Positions 16,792-27,100 of a stretch of 64,000 nucleotides of DNA are shown here, one piece after another (positions within the stretch are counted from its first letter, which is position 1; every line of letters begins with the position of its first letter). The translations under genes and the position numbers were made by a program. Where the stretch lies: contig NZ_QZMS01000007.1 of assembly GCF_003614885.1 (NCBI RefSeq), positions 868,001-932,000 of the forward strand, given 5' to 3'. Source of the stretch: Photobacterium salinisoli (GTDB lineage Bacteria; Pseudomonadota; Gammaproteobacteria; Enterobacterales; Vibrionaceae). The notes beneath the pieces were generated by a model. It was not told the DNA's origin. It saw only the letters and a list, made by a program, of their open reading frames with translations, and did not search any database.

Positions 16792-18615
16792 TTGTCTGTA
16801 AATCATGTTGGGGTTATTGGTGTAGGCCCTAGAGGGCTGGGTGTTGTTGAGAGGATTGTTGCTTCGGCAATGAATAATATCGACGCGGAAATTAACTTGT
16901 TGCTGTTTGACCCATATTTGCCTGGGTCCGGATGCCATACCACAGATCAACCTGATCACTTGTTAGTTAATACTGTTGCAGAACAAATCACGATGTTTGC
17001 AGATGACTCTGTCGTTGAGGCTGGAAATATTCTCTCAGGACCAACGTTCTATCAGTGGTTATGCGAGCAACGGCCATCTAAAGATATCCCTGATAATATT
17101 CGCCCTGACGGCTACTATTCCCGAAAACTGTTCGGACAATACCTTAACTGGGTATTCAACTACATTCTTGAATTTGCTTCAGTTCGATTGAATATTTCTT
17201 ATATTCCACTCGAGGTTGTGGATATTGAAAAATCTGACGGTGGCTGGTCAGTAAAAACAGAAGATGATACTCAGTATAAATTAGATTATGTATTCATAAC
17301 GACTGGGCACACTAAGCCAGAGTTGGCAGAAGCGCCAAGTGGTTTAGAAATTTGTGACCCTTATCCGATCAAAGAAAAGCTATCAGACATTCAATGTGGC
17401 GACACCGTTGCCGTGAAAGGCATGGGGTTGACAATGTGCGATGTCGTGGCAGAGCTTACGGTAGGCCGAGGAGGGGAATTTTTTCGCTCTGATAATGGCA
17501 GACTGGTTTATGTCCCATCGGGACGCGAACCACAACTTATTGCTTATTCACGAACAGGCTTACCTTTGTCTGGTAGAGCAACTAACCAAAAGGGCGCCTC
17601 TGCTCAATACAAGGCAAAGTTTTTGACAGCGGATGTAGTGAGGAAACTTCGTGTTAAAGGCTCTATAGATTTCATACAAGACGTACTTCCACTCTTAATT
17701 AACGACATGGAATATGCGTATTATGAAGCATACGTACGTGATAAATACGGAGCGATAGAATCACAAAAATTCTGTAACAGTTATTTCTTTTCGCCACCGC
17801 CGAAACGGGTTGAACTGATAAACAGAACAATTAAGCCAGAAGATAGATTTTCGTGGCAAAGACTCATCTCACCAATTCCAATGAAAGTACTTTCCTCTAA
17901 AGAAGCGTACGGGAAATTGCTGCTGACTTTTATTGAAAATGATTTGTTTGAAGCACAACGGGGAAATGTAAACAGCCCAATAAAATCTGCCAGCGATGTT
18001 CTGCGTGATTTGAGGGATTTAATTCGTGACACAATTGATTTCAAAGGATTGACTGAAGATTCTCACCGTTGGATAGATGCAGTGTTTATCCCAATTATGA
18101 ACCGGATAGCTGTTGGCCCGCCCAAGGAGCGCCTGGAGGAGATGTTGGCACTCGTAGAATGTGGAATTTTACATCTTGATTTGGGGCCTTCACCCAATGT
18201 TGTGGTGGATACCGAGGGTAAGCAGGTCGTGCTTCAGTCTTCTGTATGGCCTGAATATGAACGACGTGCTGATATTTTAGTCCATGCAAAAATTTCGATG
18301 CACAGCCCTAAAGACGATGGGACGCCATTGTGGAAACAATTGCTTTCCAAAGGTTTTACGCGTTTGTATTACAACGGCAAGTATCACCCGGGCGGGATTG
18401 ATGTGACTAAGACAATGCAAGTGATTAGTCAGGATGGCAGTGTTCACGACAATATGTGGGCGCTTGGTATTCCAACGGAAGGCAACAAATTTTACACATT
18501 TATTGTTCCAAGACCTGGCGTGAATTCTACGGCTATTGTGGATGCTGGAAAGGCCGTTAACCAGCTCTTTGCGTTGATGGCTGAAAATCGAAGAGCACTT
18601 TCCTATGCAGAGTAA
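16792..18615 (+). CDS. FAD/NAD(P)-binding protein (NAD_binding_9 type)
   Basis: About 607 residues. The N-terminus carries a dinucleotide fold, HVGVIGVGPRGLGVVERI, in the style of PF13454. A second nucleotide-binding segment is DTVAVKGMGLTMCDVVAELT (about 215-235), after FITTGHTKPE, the hinge typical of flavin monooxygenase-like folds. The C-terminal part contains GVNSTAIVDAGKA. The likely start is TTG 16792 with TTGAGGG seven bases upstream. A longer frame from ATG 16738 has no ribosome site and would begin within the -10 box. By eye it is more AT-rich than its neighbours. It overlaps the MFS gene by 11 bases. The reaction is unknown. Confidence 0.8.
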   Translation: MSVNHVGVIGVGPRGLGVVERIVASAMNNIDAEINLLLFDPYLPGSGCHTTDQPDHLLVNTVAEQITMFADDSVVEAGNILSGPTFYQWLCEQRPSKDIPDNIRPDGYYSRKLFGQYLNWVFNYILEFASVRLNISYIPLEVVDIEKSDGGWSVKTEDDTQYKLDYVFITTGHTKPELAEAPSGLEICDPYPIKEKLSDIQCGDTVAVKGMGLTMCDVVAELTVGRGGEFFRSDNGRLVYVPSGREPQLIAYSRTGLPLSGRATNQKGASAQYKAKFLTADVVRKLRVKGSIDFIQDVLPLLINDMEYAYYEAYVRDKYGAIESQKFCNSYFFSPPPKRVELINRTIKPEDRFSWQRLISPIPMKVLSSKEAYGKLLLTFIENDLFEAQRGNVNSPIKSASDVLRDLRDLIRDTIDFKGLTEDSHRWIDAVFIPIMNRIAVGPPKERLEEMLALVECGILHLDLGPSPNVVVDTEGKQVVLQSSVWPEYERRADILVHAKISMHSPKDDGTPLWKQLLSKGFTRLYYNGKYHPGGIDVTKTMQVISQDGSVHDNMWALGIPTEGNKFYTFIVPRPGVNSTAIVDAGKAVNQLFALMAENRRALSYAE

Positions 18616-19807
18616 TCCGATATTTAACCGGTACAGTTTCGCAGGCCTTGGAGCAACACTGATTGGTAATGGCATTGGGCGTTTTGCTTATATCGCACTG
18701 ATGCCAGCTTTGATCCAAGCAGGTTGGTTTCGGGTTGAAGACGCCACTTATCTGGGAGCGGCAACGTTAATCGGCTACATTTTTGGCGCTCCGGCAGCCA
18801 ATTTTCTGATCAGGCACTTTAGTGTTGGTCAGGTTATCCGGGTCGCCATGCTGGTAAGCAGTCTCAGTTATCTGGGTTGTGCGTTTCAGGATGCGCCACT
18901 GGTGTGGTTTTACGTGCTGCGCACTCTGGCAGGCGTTGCAGGCGCTATGCTAATGGTGCTCGCCCCGCCGGTCATTGTGAGAATGCACAGTGCCAAGGTC
19001 AAAACGCGTATTAGTGGCGTAGTGTTTTCCGGTATTGGCCTGGGAGCCATGTTATCCGGAACACTGATTCCGCTTCTTATCTATCACAGTGTGGTTTCTG
19101 CCTGGGTTGGAATGGGTGTTGTGGCTTTGGTGACAACTGTGCTGACCTGGAATGCCTGGGGGGCAACAGAGCCGTTATCCGGTAGTCGTACCGCTCCGGC
19201 AACCTTTCGGAATATGTCCAGATCTCAGGGGATGACGGTGCTGCTTATCCTGCTGGCTTATACCTTTAATGCCATCGGCTATCTGCCTCATACTCTCTTT
19301 TGGGTGGATTATATCGTTCGCGAGCTTGGTATGACATTTGTCAGCGGCGGGCTCTATTGGGCAACGTTCGGGATTGGCGCGGCAATCGGTCCTGTTTTAA
19401 CGGGTTTTCTTGGCGATCATGCCGGGGTCAGGCGATCGCTATTGATCGCATTTTCTTTAAAAGCATTGGGTGTCTCGCTCCCTTTAATCAGCAGCCATCC
19501 ATTAGCACTGTTTTTCTCTTCCCTGCTGGTGGGAATTTTCACGCCGGGAACGGTCACTTTAGTCTCGACCTATACACTGGAATCTGTGGGCTATGAACTG
19601 CACACCAAAGCCTGGAGCGCAATGACCTTGTCCTTTGCTATCTCTCAAGGGGTAGTGGGTTTCATTATGGCTTATTATGCTGCCCATCTTGCCTCGTACT
19701 TTATTCTGTTTGCCGTCAGTGCCAGCGCGCTAGTCGTGTCAATTGCATGTATTCTTTTCACGCCGCCTCAACAAGGAAGCGAACCTGTCTCGCAATCTGT
19801 ATCTTAA
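18605..19807 (+). CDS. MFS_4 (YbfB/YjiJ) family transporter
   Basis: 400 residues with about twelve hydrophobic segments, the full MFS layout. It opens NRYSFAGLGATLIGNGIGRFAYIALMPALIQ, the signature start of the YbfB/YjiJ (MFS_4) group, in which an early G-I-G-R-F-A-Y-x-x-L-x-P is conserved. The substrate is unknown; members resemble exporters of small organic molecules. The ATG lies inside the last codons of the FAD/NAD(P) gene (11-base overlap), so translation is coupled. The GST-like gene starts 14 bases after its stop, which makes a tight three-gene operon. Confidence 0.9.
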   Translation: MQSNPIFNRYSFAGLGATLIGNGIGRFAYIALMPALIQAGWFRVEDATYLGAATLIGYIFGAPAANFLIRHFSVGQVIRVAMLVSSLSYLGCAFQDAPLVWFYVLRTLAGVAGAMLMVLAPPVIVRMHSAKVKTRISGVVFSGIGLGAMLSGTLIPLLIYHSVVSAWVGMGVVALVTTVLTWNAWGATEPLSGSRTAPATFRNMSRSQGMTVLLILLAYTFNAIGYLPHTLFWVDYIVRELGMTFVSGGLYWATFGIGAAIGPVLTGFLGDHAGVRRSLLIAFSLKALGVSLPLISSHPLALFFSSLLVGIFTPGTVTLVSTYTLESVGYELHTKAWSAMTLSFAISQGVVGFIMAYYAAHLASYFILFAVSASALVVSIACILFTPPQQGSEPVSQSVS

Positions 19808-19821
19808 TCAAGGGGATGACT

Positions 19822-20469
19822 ATGAAACTTTATTTGAATGAAACATCACCGTTTTCGAGGGTTGTTGCTGCAACAGCATTGCTGTCCCGATGTGATGCTT
19901 TGCAATTGGTGTGGGTCGATCCCTGGCAATCACCAGCAGAATTAGAGCAGGTCAATCCTTTTTGCATTATTCCCGTTCTGGCGCTGAATGACGGCGTCTC
20001 GCTCAGCGAAAGCCTATGTATCTGCCAGTATTTGATTGCAACGTATCAGCCCGATGCTCTTGTTGCCGCAGATAGTCAAAATGCTCTTGAGACTTCCGTT
20101 ATGGGATTGGCAAAAACTATGATGGAGACAGCTTTCAGAACCGTGGCACTGGGGCGCTTTGTTGAGGGGGACAATGAACTTAGCAGACGTGGTAAAACCG
20201 GACTGGTTAAAGCATTGCAAAAACTGGAAGCAGAGGCAGGAGGTGCCAGAAAAGACGTGTTGCTTCAACCTAATCTGGCGACGCTTTATCTTCATGTTGC
20301 TCTTGAGTACGTACAATTTCGTCATAGTGAGATTTATCATGACGCTGCGGGCGACAATATTATGCACTTCCTTGAGCATTCTCCTTTCAAACAAGTGCTG
20401 CAGACAGTGAGTTTGGAACGATTGGCAACTAAGCCAGATTTTCAAGCACTCATGTCAGCGGTCGTTTAG
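19822..20469 (+). CDS. Glutathione S-transferase-like protein
   Basis: 215 residues. The N-terminal 75 form a thioredoxin-like GST domain (KLYLNETSPFSRVVAATALL), with a Ser-Pro-Phe-Ser site in the catalytic position, IIPVLALNDG carrying the cis-Pro, and SLSESLCICQYL binding the glutathione glutamyl group. A helical C-terminal domain follows. It probably conjugates or reduces a small electrophile with glutathione. The start is ATG 19822 with AGGGG six bases upstream; ATG 19816 is too close to that site. Last gene of the operon, followed by a perfect inverted repeat. Confidence 0.85.
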   Translation: MKLYLNETSPFSRVVAATALLSRCDALQLVWVDPWQSPAELEQVNPFCIIPVLALNDGVSLSESLCICQYLIATYQPDALVAADSQNALETSVMGLAKTMMETAFRTVALGRFVEGDNELSRRGKTGLVKALQKLEAEAGGARKDVLLQPNLATLYLHVALEYVQFRHSEIYHDAAGDNIMHFLEHSPFKQVLQTVSLERLATKPDFQALMSAVV

Positions 20470-20498
20470 CTAACTGCCTGTACGGTTATACGCATAAA

Positions 20499-20525
20499 CA
20501 GACACACTGCCGGGCAGTGTGTCTG
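20499..20525. terminator. Perfect 13-base inverted repeat between GST-like gene and sanA
   Basis: CAGACACACTGCC (20499-20511) and GGCAGTGTGTCTG (20513-20525) form a long hairpin between convergent genes. Neither side has a T-tract, so it may act as a bidirectional transcription barrier or mRNA 3' protector. Confidence 0.5.
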
Positions 20526-20528
20526 AAC

Positions 20529-21248
20529 TCAGAGCGTGTTGATCAGCAGAGGGGATAATGGTGCTGAGTAAGTAGGTTGCTCAGGCTGGACTGGTCGCAG
20601 AGGCGGCCTGGTAAAGATAGGCTCTTTGGGGCCGGGAAAACGGGGCTGCTCATTTAAAATATACAGATCCAGTATGGCTTTTACTCGCGCAAACACTTCC
20701 CTTAACCGAATTTTGAATCCGGCTAATCCGCGAGGTTCCGGCACGGCAAGGCAGATAGCATTCAGGTTCTTGTGGCTGGCAATAAACAGCGCACGTTCAC
20801 AATGGAATTGCTGGGTAATAATAACCAGGCTGTTGGCTTCAAATACATTCTTAGCCCGGATAACCGAATCCAGTGTCCGGAAACCCGCATAATCGAGCAC
20901 AATCACTTCGTCAGGGATCTCGGCTTTGAGCAAATCACGTTTCATCGTCCAGGGTTCATTGTATGAACGGTGTGCATTATCTCCACTCAGAAGAAAGATC
21001 TGGACTTTTTTTTCCCGGTATAACTTCACCGCAGCATCCATACGGTAGTTGTAATAAGGATTGAGGTTATGGGCTATGTATTTACTTGTACCCAAGACAA
21101 GACCGACCGTACGGGCAGGGACTTTATCTATCTGGGTATAAATACGATCAGCCGTGCTCGCTGCTACCCATCTGTCGAGTATCAGAAAGAATCCGAACAG
21201 TACAATCATCAGCATGACGGTATACCGCAGAAATGTAGGTAGCTTCAT
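20529..21248 (-). CDS. sanA: SanA/YdcF-like DUF218 protein
   Basis: 239 residues with one N-terminal membrane anchor (YTVMLMIVLFGFFLILD), then a DUF218 domain: VGLVLGTSKYIAHNLNPYYNYRMDAAVKLY, IFLLSGDNAHRSYNEPWTMKRDLL and FRTLDSVIRAKNVF. These are the hallmark blocks of SanA, an inner-membrane protein linked to envelope barrier function and vancomycin exclusion at high temperature in E. coli. A proline-rich tail (FPGPKEPIFTRPPLRP) extends beyond the domain. Monocistronic on the minus strand. Confidence 0.92.
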   Translation of the reverse strand: MKLPTFLRYTVMLMIVLFGFFLILDRWVAASTADRIYTQIDKVPARTVGLVLGTSKYIAHNLNPYYNYRMDAAVKLYREKKVQIFLLSGDNAHRSYNEPWTMKRDLLKAEIPDEVIVLDYAGFRTLDSVIRAKNVFEANSLVIITQQFHCERALFIASHKNLNAICLAVPEPRGLAGFKIRLREVFARVKAILDLYILNEQPRFPGPKEPIFTRPPLRPVQPEQPTYSAPLSPLLINTL

Positions 21249-21373
21249 AGAGGCCCAAAACGCAAATAAAACGGTTTCTTAACGCCTTAAGTGTACCTTA
21301 ATCCGTTGATAATGTTGTGTAAAAATCAGGTCATACTTGTCGTGAAAATCATCAGCATGGCAGGCTGAATAAT

Positions 21374-21398
21374 AAAAAAACCCGCCAGTAGCGGGTTT
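21374..21398 (-). terminator. Terminator after maeA
   Basis: AAACCCGC, five-base loop and GCGGGTTT, followed on the minus strand by seven T residues. Confidence 0.92.
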
Positions 21399-21419
21399 TA
21401 TCATCAAAAAAGCGAATAA

Positions 21420-23108
21420 TTAGAACGATGTCCGCTTATACCGGCGGTAGCCTGGTTCCCAGAAGTTCGCATCAATTTTCTCTTTAATGCGCTCTTCGGT
21501 ATTTTTCGGTGCTTTACGTTGCTCCACGGCTTTCTTAGCCACAGCCAGAGCGATGTAGCGAGACACATTCTGGATATCTTCCAGCGGTGGCAGCAAAGCG
21601 CCACGGCCGTTAATGGCTAACGGAGAACATTCCGCCAGCGCCCGGCTGCTTTCCATCAGCATTTCATCGGTTACGCGGCGGGCACCAACAGCCAGCACGC
21701 CCAGGCCAATACCCGGGAAGATGTAACTGTTGTTACACTGGGCAATCGGGTAGGTTTTACCGTTATAGACAACAGGTTCAAACGGCGAGCCTGTGGCAAC
21801 CAGGGCCTGGCCGTCCGTCCAGCGGATGATATCGGCAGGCATGGCTTCAACACGGCTGGTCGGGTTGGATAGTGGGAAGATGATCGGACGTTCACAATGT
21901 TTGTGCATTTCACGAATCACTTCTTCACTGAACAGACCCGGCACACCGGATACCCCGATCAATATGTTAGGTTTGCCATTACGCATCACGTCCAGCAGGG
22001 AAATATTGCTGTCGTCCGTTTCCCACTCACTGATGCTCTTACGTGTCTGCACCAGTTTTTTCTGGAAGTTAACCAGATTAGGCATATCGTCCAGCAGCAG
22101 GCCCCAGCGGTCTACCATGTAAACCTGGCTGCGTGCCTGTGCATCTGAAATACCTTCAGAGACCATTTGTGCAATAATCGCTTCCGCAATACCGCATCCG
22201 GCAGAGCCTGCACCAAGGAAAGCAACACGTTGTTGGGACAGTTTGCTGCCAGCCGCTTTACAGGCCGCCAGAAGGGAACCCACTGTTACAGCGGCAGTGC
22301 CCTGAATATCATCGTTGAAACAGCACACTTTATCTTTGTAGCGATCCAGCAAAGGCATGGCATTTTTCTGTGCAAAGTCTTCGAACTGGATCAATGCATC
22401 CGGCCAGCGCTGCTTAACCGCTTGAATAAAGTTATCGACGAAGTCTTCGTATTCTTTCCCGGTAATACGGGTATGGCGCCAGCCCATGTACATAGGATCT
22501 GACAGGCGCTGTGGATTATTGGTGCCCACGTCCAGTACAACCGGCAAGGTATAAGCCGGGCTGATACCACCACACGCGGTATAGAGTGACAGCTTACCAA
22601 TTGGAATACCCATGCCGCCGATGCCCTGATCACCCAGACCAAGAATGCGCTCACCGTCAGTCACTACTATGACTTTGACATTATGACGGGAAGCATTGTT
22701 GAGCATGTCTTCAATGCGGTCACGGTTCGGATAAGAAATGAACAAGCCACGACCACGGCGGTAAATGTTGGAGAAGTTCTCACATGCTGCACCGACAGTC
22801 GGGGTGTAGATGATTGGCATCATCTCAGTGATATGGCTTTCAACCAGTCGGTAAAACAGTGTCTCGTTGGTATCCTGAATGTTACGAAGATAGATATGCT
22901 TATCCATATCATTGTCAAATTTCAGGTACTGCTGATAAGCACGTTCTGCCTGTTCTTCAATGGTTTCAATCGCTTCTGGTAACAAACCTTCGAGGTTGAA
23001 GAACATTCGCTCTTCGACAGAAAATGCACTTCCTTTGTTAAGTAGAGGAGTTTCTAGCAGGGCCGGTCCGGCGTAGGGGATATATAGGGGTCTTTTATCG
23101 TCTTTCAT
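21420..23108 (-). CDS. maeA: NAD-dependent malic enzyme
   Basis: 562 residues, the usual size for MaeA/SfcA. It decarboxylates L-malate to pyruvate and CO2 while reducing NAD. Motifs read in order: [41 protein letters not shown] (malate site), [22 protein letters not shown] (metal site), [15 protein letters not shown] (NAD fold) and [16 protein letters not shown]. The start is ATG 23108 ([14 protein letters not shown]); an upstream extension to 23162 has no homology-like content. Together with the VcINDY-type transporter 5 kb away, the cell can import C4 acids and convert malate to pyruvate. Confidence 0.96.
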   Translation of the reverse strand: MKDDKRPLYIPYAGPALLETPLLNKGSAFSVEERMFFNLEGLLPEAIETIEEQAERAYQQYLKFDNDMDKHIYLRNIQDTNETLFYRLVESHITEMMPIIYTPTVGAACENFSNIYRRGRGLFISYPNRDRIEDMLNNASRHNVKVIVVTDGERILGLGDQGIGGMGIPIGKLSLYTACGGISPAYTLPVVLDVGTNNPQRLSDPMYMGWRHTRITGKEYEDFVDNFIQAVKQRWPDALIQFEDFAQKNAMPLLDRYKDKVCCFNDDIQGTAAVTVGSLLAACKAAGSKLSQQRVAFLGAGSAGCGIAEAIIAQMVSEGISDAQARSQVYMVDRWGLLLDDMPNLVNFQKKLVQTRKSISEWETDDSNISLLDVMRNGKPNILIGVSGVPGLFSEEVIREMHKHCERPIIFPLSNPTSRVEAMPADIIRWTDGQALVATGSPFEPVVYNGKTYPIAQCNNSYIFPGIGLGVLAVGARRVTDEMLMESSRALAECSPLAINGRGALLPPLEDIQNVSRYIALAVAKKAVEQRKAPKNTEERIKEKIDANFWEPGYRRYKRTSF

Positions 23109-23441
23109 GCAATAGACTCTGTTTTTGGCTGAAATTTTGGCATTTCTTCTTATTGAGGGCACATCGTAGACCTATCACTCGTTATATTCAAAGAGAAAGT
23201 TCAAAAATTTTGTTAAAATGATCAACATTTTCAACTTTTGTTGAATGTCTTATTGCTGAAAGAAAATGCGAGATAAAGTAAGGCATTATCAGGCGAGCCT
23301 GGCTGTTTTTGACTCATGTGAACTGATTTAATGAGTTTTATTGGAGTATTTAACTGGTTTTTCGGGTGATTATCAGAAATTTACCCCGAAATCACCCGAT
23401 TTACATTATCTGTCTTCTGTATTAGGCATTCCGTGAAGGAA
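23109..23441. other. Intergenic region between maeA and terB, with overlapping inverted repeats
   Basis: A 333-base AT-rich gap with the maeA promoter side and the end of the terB-like transcript. TCGGGTGATT (23362-23371) is inverse to AATCACCCGA (23390-23399). The same left arm TTCGGG (23361-23366) can instead pair with CCCGAA (23385-23390), so two hairpins exclude each other. The outer one could end terB transcription, though its T-tract on the minus strand is poor. A small ATTCC-GTGAA-GGAAT hairpin lies at about 23427-23441. Confidence 0.45.
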
Positions 23442-23903
23442 TTATTCGGAAGCACCTGCCTGAGCGGACAGTTTTGCCTTGATGAAAGTGGCATGGTCAA
23501 CATAGATCAGCTCTGCAACCTGGCGGATAACGGCTTCTTCCACCGGATCTAAAATGCCGTCAGCCAAAGCGACCTGCCACATGGCTTCGATTAAGCGGTA
23601 ACGCTCTTCTACAGACAGTGAGCGCAGTTTATTGGTGAATTCAAACACCGACACAGATTGCTCGCTGCGAGTTTGTGCTTCGTGCAGCAAGGCTCTGGCT
23701 TGCGTGTCATCCACGTCAAGCAATTTAACTAACAAGTGGACTTTTGCACTTTCCTCGCTGGGGTCCCGGCTGTGATCGGCGTCTGCGACTTCACAGAGCA
23801 GTGAAGCCATCGCCAGGTGAAGGGATGGGGTATCCACCGCCGCTCCATCATCACTGCCTTCATTCATCACCTGGCGAAAGAGTACGCGTAATTGCTGGAA
23901 CAT
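23442..23903 (-). CDS. TerB-family (tellurite-resistance-like) protein
   Basis: 153 residues, all helical and cytoplasmic, fitting the TerB domain (PF05099): acidic helix segments LAMASLLCEVADADHSRDPSE and IEAMWQVALADGILDPVEEA, each with a metal-style Asp/Glu cluster. TerB-like proteins occur in stress-response and membrane-associated modules; this stand-alone form is common in gammaproteobacteria and of unknown role. The start is ATG 23903: GAAAGGAA lies seven bases upstream of it but directly abuts the other in-frame ATG at 23909. Confidence 0.85.
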   Translation of the reverse strand: MFQQLRVLFRQVMNEGSDDGAAVDTPSLHLAMASLLCEVADADHSRDPSEESAKVHLLVKLLDVDDTQARALLHEAQTRSEQSVSVFEFTNKLRSLSVEERYRLIEAMWQVALADGILDPVEEAVIRQVAELIYVDHATFIKAKLSAQAGASE

Positions 23904-24101
23904 AATCATTTCCTTTCAACAGCCTTAGTCATACTTTTATCTTTGCAGTGCTCGCAGAAAAAATGCAAGGGATAGTTTTAGCCTGCCTGATGAAAGATAA
24001 ACTATGTGGTAGAATCGCGGCAGTTTTATGATGAGTTTGTTCAGGTCTTTTGATGATTTGCATTCAGCCTGAACAACTAACTGATACAAGCAGGAAATCA
24101 C

Positions 24102-27100
24102 TTGACTCAGTCTACCAAGTCTCCATCTGAGCGGACCGAAGTTCGCAATAATGAAAAAACATTAAAAGCCGCGCTGAATGATTGCCTGATCCGCGATCGT
24201 TTCCGTCTGCAGAAAAGAGTGCAGGGCGCCGCGAAGATTAAGAATGAACAGGCTCGCCATGCGGTATTCGATGAAATCGCCATGGATATCGCACGTTCGA
24301 TGCAAGCGGTCGACATCCGGCGCAGCAATTGTCCTCAGATTACCTATCCTGAGCAGCTGCCTGTCAGTCAGAAGAAAGACGATATTGCCAAGGCAATCAG
24401 TGAGCATCAGGTCGTGATTGTCGCCGGTGAAACCGGCTCAGGTAAAACCACTCAGCTCCCTAAAATTTGTCTGGAGTTGGGGCTGGGTACTAAGGGAACC
24501 ATAGGTCATACACAGCCACGGCGTCTGGCGGCGCGTTCTGTTGCGAACCGTATCGCTGAAGAGCTGGGCTGCGAGATGGGCTCAACAGTCGGTTACAAAG
24601 TGCGTTTTAACGATCAGGTTTCAGACAAGACACAAGTCAAGCTGATGACTGACGGGATTTTGCTGGCGGAAATTCAGAACGATAAATATCTGAATCAGTA
24701 TGACACCATCATTATCGATGAAGCCCACGAGCGAAGCCTGAACATTGATTTCATTCTGGGCTACCTGAAGAACCTGTTGCCGAAACGCCCGGATCTTAAG
24801 GTGATCATTACCTCTGCGACTATCGATCCGGAACGCTTTTCAAAACACTTCAACAATGCGCCGATTATCGAGGTTTCTGGCCGAACTTATCCGGTTGAAG
24901 TCCGTTACCGTCCGATCATGGATGACAGTGACGATAACGATCGTGATCAGCTCCAGGCCATTTTCGACGCGGTCGATGAACTGTGCGATGAAGGCATGGG
25001 CGATATTCTGATCTTCATGAACGGAGAGCGGGAAATTCGCGATACGGCTGATGCCCTGAATAAGCGCAATATCAAACACACTGAAATTGTACCTTTGTAC
25101 GCCCGTCTGTCAGCCAGTGAACAGAACCGGGTGTTTCAGTCGCACAGTGGCCGGCGCATCGTGCTGTCGACCAACGTGGCTGAAACTTCACTGACAGTAC
25201 CGGGCATCAAATATGTGATTGACCCGGGTACGGCCCGTATCAGCCGCTACAGCTATCGCACAAAGGTGCAGCGCTTACCGATAGAGCCTGTATCCCAGGC
25301 CAGCGCCAATCAGCGTAAAGGCCGTTGTGGCCGGGTGGCGGCAGGTATTTGTATTCGTCTGTATTCAGAGGAAGACTTTCTGTCGCGTCCGGAATTTACC
25401 GATCCGGAAATTCTGCGTACTAACTTAGCCTCGGTTATTTTACAGATGACGGCGATTGGCCTTGGTGATATCCAGGCTTTCCCGTTTGTTGAGCCGCCTG
25501 ACAGCCGTAATATTCAGGACGGTGTACGCCTGCTTGAAGAGCTGGGCGCCATGAATGCCACAGCGACCGACCCGCGTAAGCGCCTGACCGAGATTGGCCG
25601 TCAGCTGGCGAAATTGCCAATTGACCCACGCCTGGCCCGTATGGTGCTGGAAGCACCGAAACACGGTGCGCTGCAGGAGGTCATGATCATTGCCTCTGCC
25701 TTGTCGATTCAGGACCCACGGGAGCGTCCGACAGACAAACAGCAGGCATCGGATGAGAAACACCGTCGTTTCTATGACAAAGAATCGGATTTCCAGACCT
25801 TTGTGAACCTCTGGGAGTACGTGAAAGAACAGCAAAAAACGCTGTCGGCTAACCAATTCCGTAAGCAGTGTAAAGCGGATTACCTGAACTATCTGCGCGT
25901 GCGGGAGTGGCAGGATATTTATTTTCAGGTGCATCAGGTTGTGCGCGAGCTGAAGCTGCGTCATAACGACGAACCAGCCGATTATCAGGCAGTGCATACC
26001 TCGTTGCTGGCCGGGTTACTGTCGCATATTGGTCAGAAAGATCAGGAGAAGAACGACTATCAGGGCGCGCGCAACGCCAGATTTAACATCTTCCCCGGTT
26101 CCGGTATTTTCAAGAAGCAGCCTAAGTGGGTCATGGTGGCCGAACTGGTGGAAACCTCCAAGCTGTGGGGGCGTATTGCCGCTAAGATTCAGCCTGAATG
26201 GATCGAACCGCTGGCACCGCATTTGATTAAACGCAGCTACAGTGAACCGCACTGGGAGAAAAAGCAGGCTTCTGTACAGGCCTTTGAGAAAGTCACCCTG
26301 TACGGCATTCCGATTGTACCTAAGCGTAAGGTGAATTACGGCAAGATTGATCCTGTGCTCAGTCGAGAAATTTTTATTCGCTCGGCACTGGTCGAAGGTG
26401 ATTGGGACACAAAACACAAGTTCTTCCATCAAAACCGACAGTTATTGCGGGAAGTGGAAGAGCTTGAGCATAAATCCCGCCGGCGTGACATTCTGATCGA
26501 CGATGATGCCCTGTATGAGTTCTACGATCAGCGTGTTGAACATACTGTGGTTTCCGGGCGACATTTTGACACCTGGTGGAAAGAGGCTTTCCGGAAAGAC
26601 AAGGATCTGCTCAATTTTGAGCGTGAGATGCTGCTACGGGGCGATGCGAGTCATGTCACAGAGCTTGATTACCCCAACTTCTGGCATCAGGGAGGCCTAA
26701 AACTCAAACTGAGTTACCAGTTTGAGCCGGGTGAAGACACAGATGGTGTTACGGTGCATCTTCCGTTACCTGTATTGAATCAGGTTGAGCCGGATGGTTT
26801 TGACTGGCAGATACCGGGGCTGCGTCATGAGCTGGTGGTGGCTTTGATTAAGTCGTTGCCAAAATCGTTGCGACGTAACTTTGTGCCAGCGCCTAATTAT
26901 GCTGATGCTTTCCTGGCCCGGGTGCAGGCCTTGTCGATGCCTTTGCTGGATGCGCTGGAGAAAGAACTCAAACGTATGACAGGTGTGACTGTACTGCGCG
27001 ATGACTGGAATCTGGATCAAGTTCCAGAGCACCTGAAGATGACATTCCGCGCTGTGGATCACCGCAACCGGAAACTTCGGGAAAACAAAGATCTGTACGC

